Positions 36,222-44,048 of a DNA stretch of 64,000 bases are shown piece by piece. Source of the stretch: Alkalinema sp. CACIAM 70d. Lineage in GTDB: Bacteria; Cyanobacteriota; Cyanobacteriia; Leptolyngbyales; Leptolyngbyaceae. How positions within the stretch are numbered: the stretch's first letter is position 1; each line of letters opens with the position of its first letter. The notes under the pieces were generated by a model. That model ran no database searches, was not told the origin of the DNA, and saw only the letters and a program-made list of their open reading frames with translations. The translations under genes were made by a program, and so were the position numbers. The stretch is taken from the NCBI GenBank assembly GCA_002148405.1, contig MUGG01000218.1, positions 62,001 to 126,000 of the forward strand, in the 5' to 3' direction.

Positions 36222-36994
36222 CACTTCAGACTTCACCATTCATCACAACTTTTCGTGATCTGGCTCACAACCATCATCTATGGCAACATCCCTTTTTACA
36301 ACGTTGCCGCGAGGGAAAACTCACTTTACCAGAAGTGCAGATCCTGGCAGTTCAAATGTACAAGTTCTCCAAGGAATTCAATCGTATTCTGGCCAGTATC
36401 CTCTCTTGCTGCCCTGATGAAGAAGCGCAGTGGGTAATTCTAGATAATTTGTTTGATGAGATGGGACAAGGCGATCTTAGTTTCGCCCATCCCGAATTAT
36501 TCCGACGATTTACACGCGCGATCGGGATTCCTGACGCAGACTTGAGGGAGTTACCAGCCACGCCGGAAACTCAGGCTATGATTCAGACCTATCTGAATCT
36601 TTCCCATCAATATAGTTATCTAGCAGCTTTGGGGGCAGTTTGCTTTGCTTCAGAGGGCATTGTTCATTCCCTTTATTCCCAGCTTTATCAAGGAATTCAA
36701 GGAGCTACGCCTTTAACTCAAGATGATCTCATCTTTTTTGAGCTTCATATTGATGTAGACGATAGTCATGCAGCTAAGCTAGCCACATTGCTAACCCCCC
36801 GCATTCAAAATAAAACCCAAGCGATCGACATTCACCAAGCAATCTTAGAGGCTTTGGATGCGCGGGTACAGTTCTTTGATGGTGTACAGCGACGGATTGA
36901 TGAAATGAATGCATTATCTTCTTCAGCACGACCATCTATTGAATCGAGGGTTTTTGCTTTGAAATCCTTTGTTTATGCTGATTCCATAAATTAA
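36218..36994 (+). CDS. Haem-oxygenase-like diiron enzyme (TenA/PqqC/CADD fold)
   Basis: 258 residues, all helical. Candidate metal ligands of the HDO class are in place: E81 and H91 (DEMGQGDLSFAHPEL), E146 (FASEGIVH), and H177-x3-D181-x2-H184 (LHIDVDDSH), the last matching the H-xxx-D-xx-H helix of CADD/UndA-type enzymes. Such enzymes do N-oxygenation, C-C cleavage or self-sacrificing p-aminobenzoate formation. TenA thiaminases and PqqC lack this ligand set. It overlaps the methyltransferase gene and is followed by a strong terminator at 36997-37050. Confidence 0.78.
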   Translation: MTLQTSPFITTFRDLAHNHHLWQHPFLQRCREGKLTLPEVQILAVQMYKFSKEFNRILASILSCCPDEEAQWVILDNLFDEMGQGDLSFAHPELFRRFTRAIGIPDADLRELPATPETQAMIQTYLNLSHQYSYLAALGAVCFASEGIVHSLYSQLYQGIQGATPLTQDDLIFFELHIDVDDSHAAKLATLLTPRIQNKTQAIDIHQAILEALDARVQFFDGVQRRIDEMNALSSSARPSIESRVFALKSFVYADSIN

Positions 36995-36996
36995 TT

Positions 36997-37050
36997 AGGC
37001 TAACTAGAAGCCAAACTTAGGCAATTTCGTGATTGGCTTCTAGTCAGCCT
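36997..37050 (+). terminator. Long terminator hairpin
   Basis: About 18 base pairs: AGGCT--CTAGAAGCCAA pairs with TTGGCTTCTAG--AGCCT around an 18-base loop; directly after the diiron-type gene. No long U-tract follows, only TTTG. Confidence 0.6.
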
Positions 37051-37247
37051 TTGATGGGTTTCTTATCAGCCTCAAGGGGTTTTAAGCAAGAAGTAACAAA
37101 TTTTTACTTTAAGCAACCGTGAGATCGTAAGGGAGCCAGGGAACAATAGCAGATACCATCATAATGGTGTTGTACTGACTTTTTGAAAGGCTCATGCAGT
37201 CAACTCCAGCGGGTAGAACTGACTCACCATATCCTAGGAGGAACCGA

Positions 37248-37808
37248 ATGTACGGACTCGTGAATAAAGCGATCTCGGATATGGTGAAAAGTCATTTTGG
37301 AGAACAGATCTGGCAGCAGATTCGAGAAAAGGCAGAGGTCGAAACGGACACCTTTATCCGGATGGAGGGCTATCCAGATGATGTCACCCATCGATTAGTC
37401 AAGGCAGCAAGCGAAGTTTTAGAACTTTCACCAGCCCAAATCATGGAAGCCTTTGGGGAGTTTTGGGTGCAGTTTACTGCAAGTGAAGGCTATGGGGAAC
37501 TTATGGATATGAGCGGAGATGATCTGCCTGAGTTTCTCCAGAATTTAGATAATTTGCATGCTAGGGTAGGCGTCAGTTTTCCAAAATTGCGGCCTCCTTC
37601 CTTTGATTGTAATGAAGTTGATGACCAAGTCCTAAGCCTTGAGTACCGCTCGGAGCGAGAGGGTTTGGCACCGATGGTTGTGGGCCTGGTGAAGGGGCTG
37701 GGAACTCGGTTCGACACAGAAGTAAATATTTCTCAGGTGGAGAGTAAAGATTCAGGAGCCGATCACGATGAGTTTTTAATTCACTTCAAGCCTAATTCTG
37801 TTGATTAA
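37248..37808 (+). CDS. H-NOX haem nitric oxide/oxygen sensor
   Basis: 186 residues from ATG 37248, with AGGAGG just upstream; the ATG at 37194 is an unneeded extension. Hallmarks: proximal haem ligand H104 in NLDNLHARVG, the Pro after it (LRPPSF) and the haem-propionate motif Y133-x-S135-x-R137 in EYRSEREG. Binds NO through haem and controls a partner kinase, here the adjacent gene two bases downstream. No cyclase or diguanylate cyclase partner is adjacent. Confidence 0.92.
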   Translation: MYGLVNKAISDMVKSHFGEQIWQQIREKAEVETDTFIRMEGYPDDVTHRLVKAASEVLELSPAQIMEAFGEFWVQFTASEGYGELMDMSGDDLPEFLQNLDNLHARVGVSFPKLRPPSFDCNEVDDQVLSLEYRSEREGLAPMVVGLVKGLGTRFDTEVNISQVESKDSGADHDEFLIHFKPNSVD

Positions 37809-37809
37809 A

Positions 37810-39378
37810 ATGAGTCCTGCAATTACACTTCCGCCTCACATCTTTACAGAAGCTTTTCCGTTTCACTTCATTCTTGATTCTGATTTAAATATCGTTCAGG
37901 CTGGGTCAGTTCTTCAAAGGATTTGTCCAAACACCCTCGTCGGAAGCTTATTAGAACAGTTCTTTGAAATTACTCGTCCCAAAATTACACCAACGTTTGA
38001 GGCAGTTAAGAAACAGCGCAAATCTCTCTTTGTCCTCAATTCTATTCATAACGAGATGCAGCTCAAGGGACAAATGATCTACCTTGAGGAAGAAAATTTA
38101 ATTTGCTTTTTAGGATCACCTTGGATTACGGATACATCTAGCTTAGAACCTTTAGGACTTAAGCTAAAAGATTTTGCCATTCACGATCCGATCGTAGACT
38201 TTATATTTCTACTACAAGCAAAAAATACATCTCTCAATGATGCTAAACGGCTTACAGAGGAGTTGCAGCAACAGCAACTTCAGCTTAAAAATGCTCTACG
38301 CATTAAAGAAAATCTGGCCAAAATTGCTGAGTCTCAAGCAAAACGGTTAGAAGAAACTTTACGAGATCTCCAAGATACGCAAGCCCAATTAATCCAGACT
38401 GAGAAAATGTCAGGATTAGGTCAAATGGTGGCTGGAATTGCCCATGAGGTCAATAACCCTGTTAACTTTATTCATGGCAATTTATCCTATGTTTTGACTT
38501 ATTCTAACCAACTATTAGAACTCATTTCTCTCTACCAAAAAATTTATCCACAAGAGCATCCACTCATTTCTGAGCTAGTAGAAGCGATCGACTTAGATTT
38601 TTTAATTGAAGATTTTCCACAGACGATTCGATCGATGCAGATGGGGACTGAGCGAATTCGAGAAATTGTTACCTCTCTACGAACCTTTTCACGGCTCGAT
38701 GAAGCTGAACATAAACCTGTTAACTTACACGATGGCTTAGAGAGCACATTACTCATTTTAAAACATCGATTGAAACCCCACGGACAACGTCCTCTTATCG
38801 AAATCATTAAAGATTACGGAAATCTACCACTAGTAGAGTGCTTTTCAGGACAGTTAAATCAGGTTTTTATGAACATCATCGCAAACGCGATTGACGCTCT
38901 AGAAGAACACTATTTTCAGACATTTAATACAACAGGTTTAAGTTTACCACTGAGAATTTACATTTCAACAGTTTTAAGCGTTGAGAGTAAGGTCATCATT
39001 AGGATCGCTGATAATGGCTCAGGGATTCCTGAATCAGTTCGTGACAAAATTTTTGATCCCTTTTTCACAACTAAACCGATCGGTAAGGGTACAGGATTAG
39101 GCCTATCCATTTGTTATAAGATTATTGTTGATACCCATGGAGGAAGTTTAACTTGTAAATCTACTCCTAATCAAGGAACAGAATTTATCATTGAATTGCT
39201 TACACATTTACCCCCTCAAATCAAAGATCAAAATTTGATTGAACTAACCGAGATCTCTGCAGAAAAAACGGTTGAACGCTATTCTCAGGAACAGTCTCCT
39301 AGAAAGATAGCTGAGAAATTGACTAGAACGCTCAGCGAGGGAGTAGCCGAATCATGGCAATATAACTCAAGTGCATAA
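37810..39378 (+). CDS. Histidine kinase with HNOBA-type PAS domain, partner of H-NOX
   Basis: 522 residues from ATG 37810 (the frame opens at a TTG 37801 overlapping the H-NOX stop). An HNOBA-like PAS region (about 10-130; PFHFILDSDLNIVQAGSVLQ) as in soluble guanylate cyclases, then a Gln/Leu coiled coil (about 140-195), HisKA with GIAHEVNNPVNFIHGN, HATPase with GTGLGLSICYKI. No membrane segment. Receives the NO signal from the H-NOX protein. Its cognate response regulator is not adjacent. It is strongly related to the kinase part of the gene at 50864. Confidence 0.9.
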   Translation: MSPAITLPPHIFTEAFPFHFILDSDLNIVQAGSVLQRICPNTLVGSLLEQFFEITRPKITPTFEAVKKQRKSLFVLNSIHNEMQLKGQMIYLEEENLICFLGSPWITDTSSLEPLGLKLKDFAIHDPIVDFIFLLQAKNTSLNDAKRLTEELQQQQLQLKNALRIKENLAKIAESQAKRLEETLRDLQDTQAQLIQTEKMSGLGQMVAGIAHEVNNPVNFIHGNLSYVLTYSNQLLELISLYQKIYPQEHPLISELVEAIDLDFLIEDFPQTIRSMQMGTERIREIVTSLRTFSRLDEAEHKPVNLHDGLESTLLILKHRLKPHGQRPLIEIIKDYGNLPLVECFSGQLNQVFMNIIANAIDALEEHYFQTFNTTGLSLPLRIYISTVLSVESKVIIRIADNGSGIPESVRDKIFDPFFTTKPIGKGTGLGLSICYKIIVDTHGGSLTCKSTPNQGTEFIIELLTHLPPQIKDQNLIELTEISAEKTVERYSQEQSPRKIAEKLTRTLSEGVAESWQYNSSA

Positions 39379-39806
39379 TTTCTGAAGGGATCGGCCTCTA
39401 CTGGTCGGGAGACTGGCAACTTGTCAGCTGTAAAAAACTATTGATCTAGCCAATCAGTCTGAGCTTGCCTAATACTAAATTGATTTATCACGGCTACAGT
39501 TCTAAATCCACTCACTCTCACAACACATCAAGTTCAACCCCAAAACTTACCGGTAGATCATTTTTCTAGGATTAACGGTATGTATCGCAGCGATCTTGGG
39601 ATCATTGTTTACTACCTTCAGAACGACATTCACTACTTGATTAGATATGCGGGAAATAGCACTTTCCACAACCTAGTAAACCCACAGACATTCATGCTAT
39701 CTTAACAATTCTAAAAGTTTTGAGAGACCCAGTTCCGTCATTTTACTGAACCTGGGAGGATTATCCATTGGGCAAACTAGGGACGATAAACTGGTGGAGT
39801 GCTCCA
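39379..39806. other. Intergenic region before the exoprotein gene
   Basis: About 430 bases, with no open frame or dyad that stands out. GGGAGGA precedes the TTG at 39768, and GGTGGAG precedes ATG 39807. Confidence 0.35.
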
Positions 39807-42278
39807 ATGAAGATTCAGTCGATCGCAGGTGTGTTGGCTAGTCTGGTGGTAGGAATAGAAGGAGCCGTAGCCCAGGTGGTTCCGGATGGAACTTTATCGA
39901 CCAGTGTCACCAATTCCAACAACCTAAATTTTACGATCGACGGCGGTGGACGATCCGGGGGCAATTTATTCCACAGTTTCAACCAATTTTCCGTCCCAAC
40001 GGGAGGATCTGCCTTTTTTAACAATGCACTGGATGTACAGAATATTTTTGCGCGGGTGACGGGGGGAACGGCATCCAACATTGATGGGCTGCTCAAAGCG
40101 AATGGGAGCGCGAACCTATTTCTGCTGAATCCGAGTGGAATTTTGTTTGGCCCCAACGCCGCGTTGAATATTGGGGGTTCCTTTTTAGGAACGACGGCTA
40201 GTAGTATCCGATTTGCAGATGGCACAGAATTGAGCGCAGTGAATTCTGGAACGCCTTTGTTAACGATGAGCGCACCGATCGGCTTGCAGATGGGAAACAA
40301 TCCTGGCACAATTACTGTTCAAAATACGGGTCATCAGTTGAATTTTCCAATCAATCCCTTTGTTTCTTCGCCCGATCGCAGCAACAATCCCCCAGGTTTA
40401 AGCGTAAATGCGGGTTCAACCCTGGCTTTAGTAGGAGGAGATATTATCTTAGAGGGAGGGGTATTAAATGCACCATCTGGCCATCTTGAACTAGGTAGTG
40501 CCAGCAGTGGAATTGTCAATCTCAACACGGCTACTTCTCGCTGGAATTTTGACTACGGGGCGCTTCAGCAATTTGGCAACATTCAACTTTTACAGCAATC
40601 CCTAGCGGATGCGAGTGGTTCACCTGCAGGTTCCATTCACTTTCAGGGGCAAAATATTCACTTAGTTGATGGTTCAGCAGCTCTCTTGGTGAATCAAGGA
40701 AGTGGGAATTCTGGTGATATTCGCGTGAATGCCAGTGGATTACTAGAACTACGAGGCATTGGCACCGCTGGATTTCCGCAAAGCCTACTACGATCGGATA
40801 ACTTTGGCTCTGGCTCCGGGGGCAATATTATCGTATCTGCAGCAAACCTATTACTCCAAGCAGGTGGGTCACTCCATGGCTTTAATTTTGGAGCAGGGCC
40901 AGGGGGTAACATCTCGGTGGCGATTCAAGATTTAATACAAGTTGAAGGGCTCTCTCCACTGAGTGGCTTTGCCAGTTCATTGAATACGCAAACCGCTGGT
41001 GCTGGAAAAAGTGGAGACTTGACGGTTGTGACAAAGGGCCTCCGAGTACTGGGTGGTGCGGTTTTGGGGAATTCGACCTCAGGGCAAGGAGCAGGAGGAA
41101 ATACTACTGTTCAAGCATCGGAGTTTATTGAAATTGCCGGAGAAGATCCCCAGAGCTTAGCGGATAGTGTCATTGTGGTGGGAACGTTTAGCCAAGCCAA
41201 TGCAGGTCAACTCACCATTAATACCCCTAAACTCATCGTGAGAGATGGTGGGGGAATTGTTGATTCGACAGTGAATAGTGGGAATGGTGGCAATTTGCTG
41301 ATCAACGTTTCCGAAAGTATTGAAGTGAGTGGAGTAGGGGCAATTTCCGGTTTGCCAAGTCGGATTGGTGCACGGGCAGAGTTACTGGCTCCACCAATTC
41401 GACAACTCTTTGGATTACCAGATGTGATTACGGGAAACATTGGGATGCTGACCCTCAATACACCTGCTTTGCACATCACCGATGGCGCGATCGTCGGAGT
41501 TGATCATCAAGGCATTGGGAATGCTGGAGATCTCCACATCCAGGCGGGCGTTATTTCACTCGATCAGGCGGGGCAGATTATTGCAACAACCAACTCCGGG
41601 CAGGGAGGTAATATTAATTTAAATGTCAATCAATTATTAACGCTTCGTCATGGTAGCGATATTACAGCGACTGCTGGTGGCATGGGGAATGGTGGCAATA
41701 TCCTGATCAATTCTCCTATCATTCTAGGATTAGAAAACAGTAACATTATTGCCAACGCAGTCAATGGCAATGGTGGGAATATTCAAATTACAACTCAAGG
41801 AATTTTAGGGCTCAAGTTTCGCAATCAGTTAACCCCCGAGAATGACATTACTGCAAGTTCTCAATTTGGGGTAAATGGTAGTGTACAAGTGAATACGATC
41901 GGGACTGATCCCAATTCAGGATTAACCGATTTACCCGTCAATGTAGCTGATCCGAGCCAACAAATTGCTACAGGATGTTCTGCAAACCAAGGCAGTCAAT
42001 TCATTGCAACAGGCCGGGGAGGATTGCCGCCCAATCCGAATCAAGAAATGATGCGCAATCTCCCTTGGAATGATATCCGCGATCTCTCTGCCTACCGGGG
42101 GCATCAAAGTACGGTTGTTGAAAAACCGACTACTCAACCTACACTGGTGCAAGCCTCTAATTGGAAACGGAACGCTGATGGAACGATCGATCTGATTTCG
42201 AGTCCGACTGCTGTGCCTTCTGTCAGCATTGCCACCTGTTCCGGGGCCGCCCCACAAACTTTGCTGACAAAAAGTTAA
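39807..42278 (+). CDS. Haemagglutinin-type two-partner-secretion exoprotein
   Basis: 823 residues from ATG 39807 (TTG 39768 is a possible longer start). Signal peptide ending EGAVAQ. TPS (filamentous haemagglutinin N-terminal) domain of about 250 residues with the typical NLFHSFNQFSVPTGGSAFF, NIDGLL and ANLFLLNPSGILFGPNA runs. The rest is a right-handed beta-helix with repeated GNGGNI/GAGG-type turns. A Cys-containing tail (ATGCSANQGS and the PTQPTLVQAS run) is the usual cyanobacterial C-terminus. Secreted by a TpsB porin, none of which is in the window. Near relative at 62484. Confidence 0.92.
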   Translation: MKIQSIAGVLASLVVGIEGAVAQVVPDGTLSTSVTNSNNLNFTIDGGGRSGGNLFHSFNQFSVPTGGSAFFNNALDVQNIFARVTGGTASNIDGLLKANGSANLFLLNPSGILFGPNAALNIGGSFLGTTASSIRFADGTELSAVNSGTPLLTMSAPIGLQMGNNPGTITVQNTGHQLNFPINPFVSSPDRSNNPPGLSVNAGSTLALVGGDIILEGGVLNAPSGHLELGSASSGIVNLNTATSRWNFDYGALQQFGNIQLLQQSLADASGSPAGSIHFQGQNIHLVDGSAALLVNQGSGNSGDIRVNASGLLELRGIGTAGFPQSLLRSDNFGSGSGGNIIVSAANLLLQAGGSLHGFNFGAGPGGNISVAIQDLIQVEGLSPLSGFASSLNTQTAGAGKSGDLTVVTKGLRVLGGAVLGNSTSGQGAGGNTTVQASEFIEIAGEDPQSLADSVIVVGTFSQANAGQLTINTPKLIVRDGGGIVDSTVNSGNGGNLLINVSESIEVSGVGAISGLPSRIGARAELLAPPIRQLFGLPDVITGNIGMLTLNTPALHITDGAIVGVDHQGIGNAGDLHIQAGVISLDQAGQIIATTNSGQGGNINLNVNQLLTLRHGSDITATAGGMGNGGNILINSPIILGLENSNIIANAVNGNGGNIQITTQGILGLKFRNQLTPENDITASSQFGVNGSVQVNTIGTDPNSGLTDLPVNVADPSQQIATGCSANQGSQFIATGRGGLPPNPNQEMMRNLPWNDIRDLSAYRGHQSTVVEKPTTQPTLVQASNWKRNADGTIDLISSPTAVPSVSIATCSGAAPQTLLTKS

Positions 42279-42588
42279 CAACTTGAATTAGCAAAAAGAG
42301 TTAACAAATTGTGAGTTGACGGACTCCGAAAAATCCCGTAAGGTTGTCCATTAAGTTATTCCTTCCATGACGGCGGGGAATAGCCGGAACCCAGAAATCT
42401 GGTCGTCATCGTCACCCAGGGTTGCTAGCGACAGCCCTGGATGACTGACCCCTCCGTTGTCTGAGGCAACGCAGAGGCTTTGGAGATTTTAGCACTCCAA
42501 AAGCCTTCCTGTTCGTCGCTGCAATGAGGCAGGATGGCTAGATTTTTGGTTTTCTTGCCGGAAAACCAAAAACATAGGAGATGCTCAT
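42279..42588. promoter_or_regulatory. Hairpin-rich leader of the 96-aa gene
   Basis: About 310 bases. From 42391 on there are five consecutive palindromes: CCAGA-AA-TCTGG (42391-42402); GTCACCCAGGG with CCCTGGATGAC (42411-42445); CGTTG/CAACG (42455-42471); GGCTTTGGAG with CTCCAAAAGCC (42476-42505); and TTTTTGGTTTTC/GAAAACCAAAAA (42543-42572). The last ends four bases before AGGAG of the next gene. Reads like a regulated or terminator-containing 5' leader. Confidence 0.5.
42543..42572 (+). terminator. Perfect 12-bp hairpin directly before a start codon
   Basis: TTTTTGGTTTTC, loop TTGCCG, GAAAACCAAAAA. On the plus strand it lies just before the ribosome binding site of the 42589 gene and could act as a leader terminator/attenuator or mask translation. 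Confidence 0.45.
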
Positions 42589-42879
42589 ATGACTGAGTAC
42601 AGAGACGATCGGGGCAATGACGCCCGATCGACAGAGTCCGCTGCAATTCTCACCCGCAGGGAAACCAGCCGCGATCGACGCCCTGTCAGGGTTTTAGTCA
42701 TCGGCGATCGGCTAGATGTCTTAGAAACCATCAAAAACCTACATCAACGGGGCTTTGCACCCATGGGGGACTGGAGCCGTCCGCTGCCCTGGCTGGCCAC
42801 GGAAAATGCCATTCGGGAACAACTGCTTACCCTACCGACCGGCAGCGTCATGAGCCTCTGCACCCGTTACCTGGCCTAA
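42589..42879 (+). CDS. Small cyanobacterial conserved-type protein
   Basis: 96 residues with AGGAG upstream. A disordered, charged N-terminus of about 30 residues is followed by VRVLVIGDRLDVLETIKNLHQRGFAPMGDWSRPLP and ending in SVMSLCTRYLA. I recall similar short proteins as hypothetical in other cyanobacteria, without a function. Its stop overlaps the end of the convergent Rpn gene by four bases. Confidence 0.65.
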   Translation: MTEYRDDRGNDARSTESAAILTRRETSRDRRPVRVLVIGDRLDVLETIKNLHQRGFAPMGDWSRPLPWLATENAIREQLLTLPTGSVMSLCTRYLA

Positions 42880-43799
42880 CTGACAGATTCCCCTGGGTTG
42901 GGATCTTCCTGCTGGCGAAGGGTCTGAATCTCTGGCAGGGAGAGTCCGGTGATCTGGGCGATCGCGTCATCCGCTAGCGTTCCGAACAACCGTCGGGCAA
43001 TCTCAATTTGCGTGGCCTGAATACCTTGCTGAATACCTTGCTGAATACCCTGTTGAATACCCTGCTGAATGCCCTGCTGAATGCCCTGCCGAGTGGCTTT
43101 GGTAATAGCTCCCCGTTGATCTTGAATAAAAATCATCTGATGTTCCAACTCTTCCAACTCTTCTGCCGAAAGATTGGCTTGATTCGCAATCTCAAACGCC
43201 TGTTGAATTTCAGGAATATTGCCCATTGTGGTGGGCACAGTCCGCAAATCCCGAGCATGTTGCAAAAAGAAAATCCACTTATCCGTTAGAGTTTGTAAAT
43301 TTTCTAAAGGCTGCTGAAATTTGGGTAACTCCACAAATACCAGTTCCAGATCATAGACCGGATAATCCACGAGATAATCCTTTTCTTTCAAAATAAAGCG
43401 GGAGGTAATTGTATCCAGATCCGGAAACATGACGAAATCGGTAATCGTTAAGGCAATCACCGGATTTAAAAGGGGATAATCTTGCCCGATGTTGAGTTGG
43501 GTAGAGTAGGCTTTGGCAGCATTGTAGAGAATTCGTTTTTCGAAGCCTTCTACATTCAATACCTGCATTTCGATAATGACCATTTCGCCCGTATTCAATT
43601 GAGCTTTGATATCCAAATAGGTATTTTTAACGCCTCGGATTTTGGGCGCGAGGTAAGGATTAAGAATTTCTAAATCCTGAATCGTATCTTGCCCCTCGTA
43701 AAGAACGCCATTCAGAAAGCTGATCAAAATGGCGTGACTTTGTTCCGAGCCAAAGATTTTCTTGAAGGCAAAATCAGTTTTAGGATCAATAAAAATCAT
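42876..43799 (-). CDS. Rpn-family PD-(D/E)XK nuclease (transposase_31 type)
   Basis: 307 residues from ATG 43799. The N-terminal start IDPKTDFAFKKIFGSEQ and the catalytic run LDIKAQLNTGEMVIIEMQV (D, E-x-Q of the PD-(D/E)XK_2 fold) are typical of Rpn recombination-promoting nucleases. The C-terminal third has six copies of the 12-base unit giving a GIQQ repeat (43019-43090), then a helix ending with LPEIQTLRQQEDP. Rpn proteins cut DNA with low specificity and are proposed in phage defence or recombination. Confidence 0.9.
   Translation of the reverse strand: MIFIDPKTDFAFKKIFGSEQSHAILISFLNGVLYEGQDTIQDLEILNPYLAPKIRGVKNTYLDIKAQLNTGEMVIIEMQVLNVEGFEKRILYNAAKAYSTQLNIGQDYPLLNPVIALTITDFVMFPDLDTITSRFILKEKDYLVDYPVYDLELVFVELPKFQQPLENLQTLTDKWIFFLQHARDLRTVPTTMGNIPEIQQAFEIANQANLSAEELEELEHQMIFIQDQRGAITKATRQGIQQGIQQGIQQGIQQGIQQGIQATQIEIARRLFGTLADDAIAQITGLSLPEIQTLRQQEDPNPGESVS
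43019..43090. repeat. Six-copy 12-bp tandem repeat inside the Rpn gene
   Basis: Copies read GAATACCTTGCT or GAATGCCCTGCT. Copy-number change would keep the frame (four residues per unit) and so alter linker length rather than switch the gene off. Confidence 0.85.
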
Positions 43800-44048
43800 C
43801 GAAACCACCCCCAAGATTGCATCTGATATTTGATTGTACCAACTAGTTTAATTGTACCATTTTTGTAGCCGTGAGTAGGTTGCACAAATTGTAGGTCGGA
43901 GAATTCCATCTGATTTTTTGCCGATGACCGTCGTCACCACTAGTCATCACCACTAAAGAAATTTGAGTTTCTGTTGATTACGTCTGTAAACGGGGAAACA
44001 TGGCAGTACATCCCATGGAGTTTTTCAGCCAGTTACTGAGCATATCCT

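Noticed and set aside
43019..43090. CRISPR-like short repeats
   Set aside because: Units are 12 bases with no spacers and are in frame inside the Rpn gene.
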